Part shown: positions 9,773 to 19,156 of the stretch, in pieces
How positions within the stretch are numbered: the first letter of the stretch is position 1
How the letters are laid out: every line of letters starts with the position of its first letter
Assembly (NCBI GenBank): GCA_029547805.1
Contig: JAKPOP010000010.1
Span: 62,001-126,000, forward strand
Source of the DNA: Deltaproteobacteria bacterium
GTDB lineage: Bacteria; Myxococcota_A; UBA9042; DTJE01
Reading direction: 5' to 3'
DNA: 64,000 bases
Made by a program: the position numbers and the translations under genes
Notes under the pieces: generated by a model
Told to the model about the DNA's origin: nothing
The model's database searches: none
The model's input: the letters and a program-made list of their open reading frames with translations, nothing else

Positions 9773-9803
9773 GACGGGGCCCGGCCGCCGACCGGCGCCC
9801 GGA

Positions 9804-10610
9804 CTAGCGCCCCAGCAGCAAGACCATCACGTCATAGAGGAAGTGGGTCCAGGCGGCCACCGCAAATCCCCGGCCCAGGAAGATGCCCGAAAGGACCACC
9901 CCTGCCCCGAACCGGTACCAGAACAGGTAGGGGTCCGGGGCCTCCTCCGCACCCAGGTGGTGCATCGCCGAGAAGATCGCCGACGACGCCGCGACAGCCA
10001 GCAGGGAGACGATTCCCAGCACCAGCACCCGCCGAGCCCCCGACGGCGGAGCCAGGCGCCGGGCGATCGCCAGGGGTCCCCCGACGAGGCCCAGGCGGAA
10101 GACCGCCTCCTCCCACCAGCCGGCCCCGGCAGCGATGATCAGCACCTGGGCCAGGGGCAGCCGGGCCGCCTCCCGGGCGACCTTCGCCCCCGTCTCGATC
10201 CCCTCCCGGGCATGGGACAGGACCTGGCCGGCGACCTGCCCCGCAACCTGCCCGGCCTCTTCCCTGAGGTCCATCAGGTGGGCCTGCCCCAGGGCATAGT
10301 GGACCGCCAGGGCCATGGCCACCCCGTAGAGAGCCCCCTCCAACACCAGGCCGATCCACCAGGTCCACCGGAGACCGCCCCTCCGGAAGGCCCAGAACAC
10401 CATCACGAGGGCGGCCAGCAGCAGCCCTGCATCGATGTACCGCAGGGCGGTCCAGCCCAGCGTCCGTGGCACCAGGTGGGTCAGCAGGTCCACCGCGTTG
10501 ATGTCCTGGTTGCCCGCCAGCAGGATGCCGACGTTGTGCAGCGCCAGCAGGGGCAGCGTCACCGCGAGGCCCACCAGGGTCGTCCGGGTCCCTGCCCAGT
10601 AGCCCTTCAC
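9804..10610 (-). CDS. CPBP-family intramembrane metalloprotease
   Basis: A multi-pass membrane protein with the three CPBP (CAAX/Rce1-like) motifs: the Glu-Glu-x3-Arg motif WWEEAVFR near 165, FSAMHHLG near 214 and WTHFLYD near 253. Family members cleave membrane or prenylated proteins, and some give bacteriocin immunity. I chose GTG 10610 because it overlaps the TGA of the upstream metallophosphoesterase gene, a coupling arrangement. An ATG at 10652 would add 14 basic residues and is a fair alternative. A GQVAGQVAGQV repeat lies in the central soluble loop. Substrate unknown. Confidence 0.85.
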   Translation of the reverse strand: MKGYWAGTRTTLVGLAVTLPLLALHNVGILLAGNQDINAVDLLTHLVPRTLGWTALRYIDAGLLLAALVMVFWAFRRGGLRWTWWIGLVLEGALYGVAMALAVHYALGQAHLMDLREEAGQVAGQVAGQVLSHAREGIETGAKVAREAARLPLAQVLIIAAGAGWWEEAVFRLGLVGGPLAIARRLAPPSGARRVLVLGIVSLLAVAASSAIFSAMHHLGAEEAPDPYLFWYRFGAGVVLSGIFLGRGFAVAAWTHFLYDVMVLLLGR

Positions 10611-11470
10611 TCCCGAAGGGCCTCGAACCGACCGTCTTCCCGGACCTGCCATCGTTCCACCCGCACCTGCCCCCCGGACAGGTCATAGAGATGAAACCGC
10701 CCCAGCCGTCCCCGGGCCGGGTCGAACCGGGCCGTCGAACCGCACCCGATGACCGGTATCGCCTGCCCGTCGGCCCCCGGCACGACGAAGGCATGGGGAT
10801 GGTGGTCGTGCCCGTGGATCACCAGCCCGACCCCCGAGTGGCGCAGCATGGCCAGCAGGTCCCCGCGGTCCCGCAGGAAGCCCGTCACCTCCCGGAAGGT
10901 CCACCGGAGGTGGAGGTGATGGTGCAGCGCCAGCACGACCAGGCGACCCTCCGCCCTTCCCTGCCGGGCCAGGGTGTCGATCGCCTGCAACTGGTCCCGT
11001 CCCAGCCACCCGTGGGCCATCAAGGGCAGGGTCCGGGTGGCGCTCCGGGCCAGGATCAGCCGGACCCCGCCCGGCAGGTCCGCGACCCGAGGCCAGTCCT
11101 CTCCCTCGCCCAGGCAGTCCCGGAAGGCCTCCTCGAAACGTCGCTGATCGATGGACTCGGGGGTGTAGAAGTCGTGGTTGCCTGGAACGATCCGGAAGCG
11201 GCCGGTGCGGCAGAGGGGCTCCAGGACCTCCCGGGCCAACTGGAACTCCCGGGGAAGGGCCAGGTTCACCACGTCGCCGGTGCAGACGATGACATCGGGC
11301 TCCTGGGCCAGAATGGCCTGGACGGCCGCCTCGACCACGCCCCGCTGCAGGGTCGCCTTCCGGGTCCACCAGAGGTTTGCCGCCCCTGCCAGGCGTCGCC
11401 CCAGCAGGGCCTGGACCGGCACGAACCCCGAGGGCCAGAGGTGCAGGTCGCTGAGGTGTGCCAGGCGCAT
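10607..11470 (-). CDS. Calcineurin-like metallophosphoesterase
   Basis: A soluble 287-residue phosphoesterase of the calcineurin superfamily. All five metal-site motifs are present: SDLH (Asp 8, His 10), TGD near 65, GNHD near 97, the His of ALHHHLH and GHDHH near 219. The fold matches proteins acting on cyclic nucleotides, UDP-diacylglucosamine or phosphodiesters, and nothing in the sequence decides between them. It is the first gene of a pair with the CPBP protease gene, which overlaps its stop codon. Confidence 0.9.
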   Translation of the reverse strand: MRLAHLSDLHLWPSGFVPVQALLGRRLAGAANLWWTRKATLQRGVVEAAVQAILAQEPDVIVCTGDVVNLALPREFQLAREVLEPLCRTGRFRIVPGNHDFYTPESIDQRRFEEAFRDCLGEGEDWPRVADLPGGVRLILARSATRTLPLMAHGWLGRDQLQAIDTLARQGRAEGRLVVLALHHHLHLRWTFREVTGFLRDRGDLLAMLRHSGVGLVIHGHDHHPHAFVVPGADGQAIPVIGCGSTARFDPARGRLGRFHLYDLSGGQVRVERWQVREDGRFEALRE

Positions 11471-11557
11471 GTCCCCCCCTCACCGGCGGAGGATACCACG
11501 CCCCTTCCGGGCCCCGGAAACTCCCGGCCGCGACAGGATGCGGCCCGGACGATCGGT

Positions 11558-12520
11558 TCAGTCCTCCCAGTCCAGCAGGCGGCGCTGGCCGGTCATGGCC
11601 TGGATGGCCCCGATGCGCTGGGTGACCTCCAGGACCCCCAGGTACTCTCCCTGCTCGTTCCGCACCGGGAAGTACTGGATCAGGACCTTGTCCCCGGCGA
11701 AGTCGATCCAGAACTCGGCCTTGTCCTTCCTCCCGGCCCGGAAGGCATCGACGATGCGGTTCACCACATCGACGCTCTTCTCCGGGTGGCACTTCTGCAC
11801 CTTGCGGCCGATCACGGACCGGGTCCGGACGAAGATCTTCTCCCGGTCCAGGCGGTTGAAGTAGCTCACCTGGTCATTGGCGTCCACGAAGGTCACCTCG
11901 ACGGGCAGGGCCTCCAGGATGCCGTGGATCTGCTCCATCGTGAGGTTCTCGACCAGTCGCTTCCGGGCGCCGCTTCCCGCCTCGATCTCGGCCACCATGC
12001 GGGCAAACTGGTCCTGGGCCCCCTCGCCGTAGGTCTCCCGGTCGATCCCGTTGAAGGCCGCCAGCAACTCGGCATTGTCCTGGTCCGTGAGAACCTGCCG
12101 GCCCATCGCGTAGAGGATGTCGTTCTCCTTCCAGATGTGCTCCGCCCGGACCTGCAGATACTCCTCGCCGTCCCGGGCGAACTTCCGCCGGGCCTCGGGG
12201 GAGAGGGTTCCGAGGCCTGGCAGCACCCGCTGCATCTCCGCCAGCAGGCCTCGCTCCGCCTCGTGCTCCATCAGCATCACCCCGATGGGGCCCATCCGGG
12301 GAATGCCCCGCTGCTCCATCCGGGGGAAGAGGGCCTCCTCCTCCTTGCGGTTGTGGATGCGGTCCCCGAACTCCAGCAGGAAGTCCACGGCCCGGCCCAG
12401 CCGAAAGGCATCGTGGTCCCCTGCCGGGACCTTTCCCAGTTCCCCCCGCAGCACCGCCATCGCCCGTTCGATCCACTCGTGCTCCGCCACCAGCCACTCG
12501 TCCCAGCGCTCAAATGCCAT
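11558..12520 (-). CDS. DUF438-type hemerythrin and PAS domain protein
   Basis: This 320-residue soluble protein joins a hemerythrin-like four-helix domain (residues 1-150) with a PAS domain (residues 200-310). Likely iron ligands are visible as AEHEWIE, IHNRKEEEALFPR, MEHEAE and RAEHIWKE. The PAS part contains VTFVDANDQVSYFNR and RKVQKCHPEKSVDVV, which is typical of DUF438 proteins. It probably senses oxygen, nitric oxide or redox state, but no output domain is present. ATG 12520 is chosen because a GGAGG lies six bases upstream. It is divergent from the phosphofructokinase gene. Confidence 0.9.
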   Translation of the reverse strand: MAFERWDEWLVAEHEWIERAMAVLRGELGKVPAGDHDAFRLGRAVDFLLEFGDRIHNRKEEEALFPRMEQRGIPRMGPIGVMLMEHEAERGLLAEMQRVLPGLGTLSPEARRKFARDGEEYLQVRAEHIWKENDILYAMGRQVLTDQDNAELLAAFNGIDRETYGEGAQDQFARMVAEIEAGSGARKRLVENLTMEQIHGILEALPVEVTFVDANDQVSYFNRLDREKIFVRTRSVIGRKVQKCHPEKSVDVVNRIVDAFRAGRKDKAEFWIDFAGDKVLIQYFPVRNEQGEYLGVLEVTQRIGAIQAMTGQRRLLDWED

Positions 12521-12644
12521 GCCAGCCTCCATCGACAGTCGGTTTTCCAGGTGTCCCGCCCTGGAGATGGAGGCTACCATAGGGATGGGCCGGGGAGTTG
12601 TCCATATTGAAGAGTCAGAATGTTGGTATTTGCAGGGGGCTGCG

Positions 12645-13724
12645 GTGAAACGCATCGGGATCCTGACGGCCGGTGGGGACTGTCCGGGACTCAACGCCGT
12701 GATCCGGGTGGTCGGCAAGGCCGCCCACCAGGGCGGACTGGAAGTCGTGGGCGTGGAGGATGGCTATCTGGGTCTCTGCGAGGGGCGCATGCGCGTCCTC
12801 GGCCCCGAGGACCTCAGCGGCATCCTGACCCGGGGCGGGACGATCCTCGGGTCCAACAACAAGACCGACCCCGCCGCCTGCCGGGTCCGGGAAGGCGACC
12901 GGGTCGTCGTGAAGGACCTCCGGGACGAAATCGTTGCCCGGTGCCGGGACATGGGCATCGAGGTGATGGTCGTCATCGGGGGCGACGGGACGATGGCCGG
13001 GGCCGCCTCTCTGTGCCAGCGGGGACTGCCCATCGTCGGGGTCCCCAAGACCATCGACAATGACCTCTGGTCCACGGACATCACCTTTGGACACGACACC
13101 GCCGTGACCACCGCCGCCGAGGCCCTGGACAAGGTCCACGACACGGCCAGCGCCCACCACCGGGTCCTGGTCGTGGAACTGATGGGGCGCCACGCCGGAT
13201 GGATCGCCCTCTCGGCCGGCGTCGCCAGCGGCGCCGACGTGATCCTGATCCCGGAGATCCCCTTCCGTATGGAGGCGGTCGCCGAGAAGTGCCTCCAGCG
13301 CAACGCCCACGGCAAGCGCTTCACGGTCATCTCGGTCGGCGAGGGGGCGATCCCCGTGGGGGGCCAGGAATTCGTGGACCGGGTGGACCCCGACTCCCCG
13401 GACCCCATCCGACTGGGAGGCGTCGGGCGCTTCGTGGCCCAGGAGGTCGAGCGCCTCACGGGACTCGAGGCCCGGAGCATCGTGCTGGGCCACGTCCAGC
13501 GGGGGGGCACGCCGACGCCACGGGACCGGATGCTGGCCACCGAGTTCGGTCACCACGCCTTCGAACTCCTCCAGGCCGGCCAGTGGAACCGCCTCGTGGT
13601 CCAGCGGGAGGGCCGCACAGGCTCCGTCCCCATCGAGGAGGTCGCCGGCAAGGTCCGCACGGTCCCCGTCGATCACCCCCTGATCCGGGCCGCCCGGGGG
13701 ATTGGAACCTCCTTCGGTGATTGA
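12645..13724 (+). CDS. pfkA: 6-phosphofructokinase
   Basis: Catalyses phosphorylation of fructose 6-phosphate in glycolysis. GTG 12645 follows AGGGGG by about six bases and opens with the conserved RIGILTAGGDCPGLNAVI; 359 residues is normal. The nucleotide motif is GGDGT near 112 and the substrate loop PKTIDND near 133. In this family a Gly after GGD favours ATP, while the Lys in PKTIDND is typical of pyrophosphate enzymes and of the actinobacterial ATP group (group III). I therefore expect an ATP enzyme of the long/group III type, with pyrophosphate use not excluded. Confidence 0.93.
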   Translation: MKRIGILTAGGDCPGLNAVIRVVGKAAHQGGLEVVGVEDGYLGLCEGRMRVLGPEDLSGILTRGGTILGSNNKTDPAACRVREGDRVVVKDLRDEIVARCRDMGIEVMVVIGGDGTMAGAASLCQRGLPIVGVPKTIDNDLWSTDITFGHDTAVTTAAEALDKVHDTASAHHRVLVVELMGRHAGWIALSAGVASGADVILIPEIPFRMEAVAEKCLQRNAHGKRFTVISVGEGAIPVGGQEFVDRVDPDSPDPIRLGGVGRFVAQEVERLTGLEARSIVLGHVQRGGTPTPRDRMLATEFGHHAFELLQAGQWNRLVVQREGRTGSVPIEEVAGKVRTVPVDHPLIRAARGIGTSFGD

Positions 13725-13757
13725 CTTTCCGCAGCCCCTGGAGCACGATTCCGCCCC

Positions 13758-15176
13758 ATGGCGGGCAGCGACCGCGACAACGGGACCCAACTGGACTGGC
13801 GCGACGGGCGACCCGCCACGCTGCGCCTCTCCCGGATCAAGTTGATGGTCGAGGACCCCGTGGGAGGCCTGCGGGAATACATCTTCGACCAGGACCGCGT
13901 GACCCTGGGTTCGGACCCCTCCAACGACGTGGTGATCGAGGACCCCCGCGTGAGCCGGGAGCACTGCCGGATCCTCCATGGTCCCTCGGGCTACCTGGTG
14001 GAGGACCTCGCCAGCACCAACGGGACCACCGTGAACCGGGTCCGGGTCCGGGAGGCCTGGCTCCGAAGCGGGGCGGTCATCGGGCTCGGCAGCGTCGAGG
14101 TGCGCTTCCAGACCTTCGACGAGCGCCTGGAACTCACCCCGTCCACCCGGGACTCCTTCGGCCCCCTGGTGGGCCGCAGCCGGCGCATGCGAGAGGTCTT
14201 CGGGGTGCTGGAGCGCATCTCCCGGACCAATGCCACGGTGGTGCTGGAGGGGGAGACGGGCACCGGCAAGGAGGTGGTGGCCCGGGCGATCCACAGCAAG
14301 AGCCCCCGGGCCCGGGAGTCCTTCGTGGTCTTTGACTGCGGCGCCGTGCCCCGGGAACTGATCGAGAGCGAACTGTTCGGCCACGAGCGGGGGTCCTTCA
14401 CCGGGGCGGTTCAGACCCGCCAGGGCCTCTTCGAGATGGCCAACGGGGGCACCCTCTTCCTGGACGAGATCGGGGAGTTGTCGCTGGACCTCCAGCCCAA
14501 GCTGCTCCGGGCCCTGGAGCACCGGGAGATTCGCCGGGTGGGCAGCAACCGGCCCATCAAGGTGGACGTCCGGCTGATCGCCGCGACCAACCGGAACCTG
14601 GAGGTGGAGGTCCGCAACGGCCGGTTCCGGGAGGACCTCTACTACCGGCTCTCGGTGGTCCGGATCTCGCTGCCGGGGCTCCGGGAACGCCGGGAGGACA
14701 TCCCGCTGCTGGCCCGCCATTTCCTGCGTCAGGCCCCCTTCAACCGGGGCCCGGACGGGGAGCCCCGGGTCAAGGGCCTCTCGGAGGAGGCCGCGAACGT
14801 CCTCATGGAGTACCACTGGCCGGGCAATGTCCGGGAACTGCTCAACGTGGTCGAACGGGCCACCTCCTTCGCCGAGGGCGACCTGATCGAGGTCGATGAC
14901 CTGCCCCCGCACCTGGTGGCGTCCCTCCGGCGCCCCGCGCACCGCAGCGAGCGGACGGAGCCCTCGATCCCCCAGGGCACCCTCTTCCGGTCCTTTCGGG
15001 AGGCGAAGGAGGCCGCCCTGGAGCGCTTCGAGCGGGAGTACCTGGAGGCCCTGCTGGCCAGGAACAAGGGGAGCCTCTCGGCAGCGGCCCGGGACGCGGA
15101 CCTGGACCGGAAGCACCTGCGGAAACTGGTGAGGAAGCACGGTCTCGCCGGACGACCCGACGAGCCCGACGAGTGA
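13758..15176 (+). CDS. Sigma-54-dependent activator with FHA sensor domain
   Basis: A 472-residue transcription activator. Residues 40-115 form an FHA domain ([22 protein letters not shown], with the STNGT strand after it), which binds phosphothreonine. Residues 137-370 are the AAA+ sigma-54 contact domain: Walker A GETGTGKE, the loop GSFTGA (usually GAFTGA) and Walker [10 protein letters not shown]. Residues 425-465 are a Fis-type helix-turn-helix. FHA in place of a response-regulator domain points to control by a Ser/Thr kinase, an arrangement common in myxobacteria. Its target genes cannot be read from this window. Confidence 0.95.
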   Translation: MAGSDRDNGTQLDWRDGRPATLRLSRIKLMVEDPVGGLREYIFDQDRVTLGSDPSNDVVIEDPRVSREHCRILHGPSGYLVEDLASTNGTTVNRVRVREAWLRSGAVIGLGSVEVRFQTFDERLELTPSTRDSFGPLVGRSRRMREVFGVLERISRTNATVVLEGETGTGKEVVARAIHSKSPRARESFVVFDCGAVPRELIESELFGHERGSFTGAVQTRQGLFEMANGGTLFLDEIGELSLDLQPKLLRALEHREIRRVGSNRPIKVDVRLIAATNRNLEVEVRNGRFREDLYYRLSVVRISLPGLRERREDIPLLARHFLRQAPFNRGPDGEPRVKGLSEEAANVLMEYHWPGNVRELLNVVERATSFAEGDLIEVDDLPPHLVASLRRPAHRSERTEPSIPQGTLFRSFREAKEAALERFEREYLEALLARNKGSLSAAARDADLDRKHLRKLVRKHGLAGRPDEPDE

Positions 15177-15204
15177 ACCGAGTCATCCCTGGAGGCGCAG
15201 CGTC

Positions 15205-16185
15205 ATGTCAGCGAAGAAGGCGAACCGGACCGTGAAGACCCAGGCAAGCCCCGGTGCAACCACCACCCGCAAGGGAGTCCTCTGGAAGAAGTTCCTCGAC
15301 GACTGGGGACGGCTGGTAATCCCCCTGGTGGCCCTGGGAGTCCCCCTGGGTCTCCATGGCATCTCCCTGCTGAATGCCCTGGCCACCGGCCTGATCCTGG
15401 GCCTGGAACTGCTGCTGGGCCTCGCCGTGGCCTTCGGGTTCCTGCTTCGGGAGACCGGCATCCCGCAGAAGGCCCAGCGCCTGGCCATCGGCGCGGCGGT
15501 GCTGTACCTGGCCGGCGCGGTGTTCCCCTTCGTCGAGACGATCTACCCCGGGCAGCCCGCGGCGACCACGCTGATCAGCAAGGAGTCCGGGGAGGTCCCC
15601 CTGTCGGGGATCTCCGGCACCTGGGCCCGGGTGGACGTCCATGCCGAGTCCTTCGCCAGTGCCGAGAACCGCCTCGGGCAGGGCCAGTACAAACTGGTCC
15701 TGGGAGACCGGGAACTGAAGGGAGAGTTCAGCGACGCGATGCGATCGGTCCGGGGCCGGCGGGGTCGGACCACCCAGGTCGAGGACCGCCACTACCTCGA
15801 CTCCTATCTGGTGCGCCTCCCCGGCGGCGACATCACCTTGAAGGCCGTCCGGATCGACACCGCCATCGGCCCCGACCTCCGGGTGTCGGTCTATCCCAAG
15901 ATGGTGCCCCCCTGGATCCTCTACGGGCTGCTGGGGGTGGTGGCCCTCTTCGCGATGGGCCTCGACGGCCTCTACCAGCAGGCCACATGGCGGTGGCGCT
16001 TCACGCCCTGGGTCGGGGCCGCGGCGGCCTTCCTGGCGGTCTTCAACGCCTCCTACGAGCCGGCGAAGATGCCCGGGACCGCCATCTGGTCGGGGATCTT
16101 CGGCGGGATCGGGGGCTTCCTGGTCGGCTGGTTGCTGTCGCTGCTGGCCCGCAAGGTCCTGGGACGACTCCGCACCCGCATCTGA
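15205..16185 (+). CDS. Polytopic membrane protein of unknown function
   Basis: ATG 15205 follows GGAGG by nine bases. The 326-residue protein has a basic cytosolic start, three hydrophobic segments (about 35-60, 62-85, 92-112), a soluble part of about 130 residues, then three more segments (about 232-255, 268-285, 290-320). The soluble part (YKLVLGDRELKGEFSDAM, RLPGGDITLKAVRID) has no motif I recognise. It follows the FHA activator by 28 bases and could be transcribed with it. Confidence 0.75.
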   Translation: MSAKKANRTVKTQASPGATTTRKGVLWKKFLDDWGRLVIPLVALGVPLGLHGISLLNALATGLILGLELLLGLAVAFGFLLRETGIPQKAQRLAIGAAVLYLAGAVFPFVETIYPGQPAATTLISKESGEVPLSGISGTWARVDVHAESFASAENRLGQGQYKLVLGDRELKGEFSDAMRSVRGRRGRTTQVEDRHYLDSYLVRLPGGDITLKAVRIDTAIGPDLRVSVYPKMVPPWILYGLLGVVALFAMGLDGLYQQATWRWRFTPWVGAAAAFLAVFNASYEPAKMPGTAIWSGIFGGIGGFLVGWLLSLLARKVLGRLRTRI

Positions 16186-16235
16186 ATCAACCACCTGCCC
16201 CGAGACCTGCCCGGACCCCCGGAGCCGGCGGCTGG

Positions 16236-17093
16236 TCAGCCGACCTGGAAGGTGCGACCCAGCTGGAGTTCCTTGGACCCGTGCACGAGCAGTACCGCGG
16301 CCATTCCCTGAAGGAATGCCCGGGAGACGGCCACCCGATCCAGGCGGTCCAGCCACGGGACCGTCCGCCGGGCCAGGGAGGCCAGGGGGTCCGGACCGGC
16401 CACCGCCAGGGTCCCGGCCAGCGGCGCCAGCAGGTGCATCGGGGTCACCGCCTCCACCCGGAAGACCTCCCCCACCTGGGCCAGCAGGTCCCGGTGCCCC
16501 GGAATCTCGGTCCAGGCCTGGATCGCCGGGACCCGCCGGACCCCCTCCGCGATCCGCGAGACCAGCCGGTCCATCGCCGGCCATCGGGCCAGGACCTGTC
16601 GCACCCGATCCGCCGAGGGGCGGACAGGGATGCGGAAGGCGATCCGCCCCCCGACCCGCAACTCCCGGGCGGCCTTGCGCAGCACGACCAGCGGCTCGTT
16701 GTAGCGGCCCAGCACCGCCGGGAAGAAGGCGGCGTCGAATCCCCCCGCCTGGAACTCCCGCTTCATGTAGTCACAGGCGATGGCATGGAGCCGGAGGTCG
16801 CACCGGGCCTCCCGGGCCCGCTGCTGGAGGGACTCCACGGCCCCCCCGTCCGGGTCCACCGCCGTCACGAACCGGCCATTTCGGAGGAGATCCAGGGCCG
16901 CCTCGCCACCGTCCTCCAGTCCCGCCACCAGCACCCGGCGGGTCCCGTCCTGCAGGAAGTCCATCGTGCGGGACCACTCGGCCCCCTCCAGGACCCCTCG
17001 CAGCGCGGCATCGCCGATCCAGCGGTCCAGGCCCGGCCCCCGGACCTGGTGCACCCGGGCCTCCTCCTCGATGGATCTGAGCGTCCGAACCAT
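16236..17093 (-). CDS. SAM-dependent methyltransferase-like protein
   Basis: A 285-residue soluble protein. The central part matches a class I methyltransferase: strand and loop VLVAGLEDGGEAALDLL (a loose form of GxGxG), acidic strand end FVTAVDPDGGAVESL, and motif IV region FDAAFFPAVLGRYNEPL followed by ELRVGGRIAFRIP. The glycine loop is less regular than usual, so SAM binding is likely but not certain. ATG 17093 has GGAGG twelve bases upstream. It ends convergently with the membrane protein gene and follows thrS on the same strand by 32 bases. Confidence 0.7.
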   Translation of the reverse strand: MVRTLRSIEEEARVHQVRGPGLDRWIGDAALRGVLEGAEWSRTMDFLQDGTRRVLVAGLEDGGEAALDLLRNGRFVTAVDPDGGAVESLQQRAREARCDLRLHAIACDYMKREFQAGGFDAAFFPAVLGRYNEPLVVLRKAARELRVGGRIAFRIPVRPSADRVRQVLARWPAMDRLVSRIAEGVRRVPAIQAWTEIPGHRDLLAQVGEVFRVEAVTPMHLLAPLAGTLAVAGPDPLASLARRTVPWLDRLDRVAVSRAFLQGMAAVLLVHGSKELQLGRTFQVG

Positions 17094-17125
17094 GTCCCTG
17101 CCTCCCTGGGGTCTTCGATCGGCGT

Positions 17126-19036
17126 CTAGGCCCGGCGGTTCCGCTCGTCCTGCAGGCGGGCCACGAAGTCCGGGACCCCCATGGCCCCCAGGTCCTCGCC
17201 CGCCCGGGTCCGGACGGCCACGGCGCCCGTCTCTGCCTCCCGGCCTCCGCAGATGGCCTGGTAGTTCACGCGGGCCAGCTGGGCATCCCGGACCTTCCGG
17301 CCCAGTTTCTCCGGCCTGAGGTCGATCTCGGACCGAAGCCCCGCGTCCAGCAGGGCCTGGTGAACGGTCCGGGCGTAGTCCGCGAACTTCTCGCTGACCG
17401 GCAGCACCTTCACCTGGGTCGGGTTCAGCCAGAGGGGGAACTTGCCGCCGTGGTGCTCGATCAGGATGCCGATGAAGCGCTCCAGGCTGCCGAGGATCGC
17501 CCGGTGGATCATCACCGGGGTCTTCCGGGTCCCGTCCTCGGCCTCGTAGGTCGCGTGGAACCGGTCAGGCATGCTGAAGTCCACCTGGATCGTGCCGCAC
17601 TGCCACGACCGATTCATGCAGTCCCGGATGTGGAAGTCGATCTTCGGGCCGTAGAAGGCCCCGTCGCCGGGGTTCAACTGGTAGTCGATCCCCCGGGCCT
17701 TCAGGGCCTGGTGCAGTCCCGCCTCGGCCTTCTCCCAGACCTCGTCGGACCCGATGCTGCCCGTGAATGGCCGCGTCGAGAGTTCCACGTGGACGTCCTG
17801 GAACCCGAAGGTGCGGTAGATCTCGAAGACCATGCCGATGGTCTCCTCGACCGCCTGGGCAACCTGCTCCGGAGTGCAGAAGATGTGGGCGTCGTCCTGG
17901 GTGAAGGCCCGGACCCGGAACAGCCCGTGGAGGACCCCCGACAGTTCATGGCGGTGCACCAGCCCCAGTTCCGCCACCCGGAGGGGGAACTCCCGGTAGG
18001 AGTGGAGGCGGGACTTGTAGACCAGCAGGCCCCCGGGGCAGTTCATGGGCTTGATGGCGTGGGGCACGTCGTCGATCTGGGTCACGTACATGTTCTTGCG
18101 GTAGTGGTCGTAGTGCCCGGAGGTCCGCCAGAGGGACATGTTGAGGATCGTCGGGGTCTGGATCTCGTGGTAGCCGTAGGCCCGGTGCACCTCCCGCCAG
18201 TAGTTCACCACCTCGTTGCGAAGCACCATGCCCCGGGCATGCCAGAAGGGGAATCCGGTCCCCTCGTCGTGGAAACTGAAGAGGTCCATCTCCTGGCCGA
18301 TGCGCCGGTGATCCCGTTCCCGGGCCTCCTCCAGGGCCTTCAGGTGGGCCTCCAGTTGCGAGGCCTCCGGGAACGAGACGCCGTAGATCCGCTGCAACTG
18401 GACGTTGTTCTGGTCCCCGCGCCAGTAGGCCCCGGCGACCTTGGTCAGGGAGAAGGCCCGGATCAGGCCGGTCCGGGGCACATGGGGCCCCCGGCAGAGG
18501 TCCAGGAATTCCCCCTGGCGATAGGCGGTGATGACCGCCTCGTCGGGCATCTCCCGGATCAGTTCCACCTTGAAGGGATTGTCCCGGAAGGCCTCGAGGG
18601 CCTCCTCCCGGGAGAGTTCCATGCGCTCCACCGGGAGGTCCTCGGCGACGATCCGGGCCATCTCCTGCTGGATCCGCTCCAGGTCCTCGGGGGTGAAGGG
18701 GTCTGCGGCGAAGTCGTAGTAGAAGCCCTCCTCGACGACGGGTCCGATGGTCGGCTTCACCTTCGGAAACAACCGGGTCACCGCCTGGGCCATCAGGTGC
18801 GTGGAGGAGTGCCGGAAGACCTCGACACCCTCCTCCTGGGCAAAGGTCAGGAACCGGACCCGGGCAGGCCCCGTCACCTTCCGGCTCAGGTCCACCGGAA
18901 CCCCATCCACCTGGACCGCCAGCACGGAGTCCGGGTCGTCCAGCCCGGCGATCCCCAGCACGGTCCTCCAGTCGGCCCCTGCCGGGACCTCCACGGGCCC
19001 CCGGCCCTCCACGTCCACGACCCAGGTCTCATTCAT
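17126..19036 (-). CDS. thrS: Threonyl-tRNA synthetase
   Basis: A 636-residue class II synthetase with all expected parts. The TGS domain is residues 1-62, the editing domain begins with HSSTHLMAQAV near 76 and includes CRGPHVPRTG, and the catalytic core has MNCPGGLLVYK, FRVRAFTQDDAHIF and the anticodon domain after about 530. The zinc ligands (a Cys and two His in the core) appear to be present. ATG 19036 opens the TGS domain directly. Leaderless or riboswitch control is not evident. Confidence 0.97.
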   Translation of the reverse strand: MNETWVVDVEGRGPVEVPAGADWRTVLGIAGLDDPDSVLAVQVDGVPVDLSRKVTGPARVRFLTFAQEEGVEVFRHSSTHLMAQAVTRLFPKVKPTIGPVVEEGFYYDFAADPFTPEDLERIQQEMARIVAEDLPVERMELSREEALEAFRDNPFKVELIREMPDEAVITAYRQGEFLDLCRGPHVPRTGLIRAFSLTKVAGAYWRGDQNNVQLQRIYGVSFPEASQLEAHLKALEEARERDHRRIGQEMDLFSFHDEGTGFPFWHARGMVLRNEVVNYWREVHRAYGYHEIQTPTILNMSLWRTSGHYDHYRKNMYVTQIDDVPHAIKPMNCPGGLLVYKSRLHSYREFPLRVAELGLVHRHELSGVLHGLFRVRAFTQDDAHIFCTPEQVAQAVEETIGMVFEIYRTFGFQDVHVELSTRPFTGSIGSDEVWEKAEAGLHQALKARGIDYQLNPGDGAFYGPKIDFHIRDCMNRSWQCGTIQVDFSMPDRFHATYEAEDGTRKTPVMIHRAILGSLERFIGILIEHHGGKFPLWLNPTQVKVLPVSEKFADYARTVHQALLDAGLRSEIDLRPEKLGRKVRDAQLARVNYQAICGGREAETGAVAVRTRAGEDLGAMGVPDFVARLQDERNRRA

Positions 19037-19156
19037 CGCAAGCGCCTCATGTCGTCCAGGGAATGGCCTTTCAAAAGGCCGGGCGCATTGTAAGCCCCCG
19101 GGGCCCTCCCGGCAAGGGACCCGGTGTGTCGCGGCGGTCCCTGGGGCGAAGGCGGT

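Noticed and set aside
16229-16242. Palindrome as a terminator
   Set aside because: Six-base stem with a two-base loop and no T-run; it lies in the end of a coding region.
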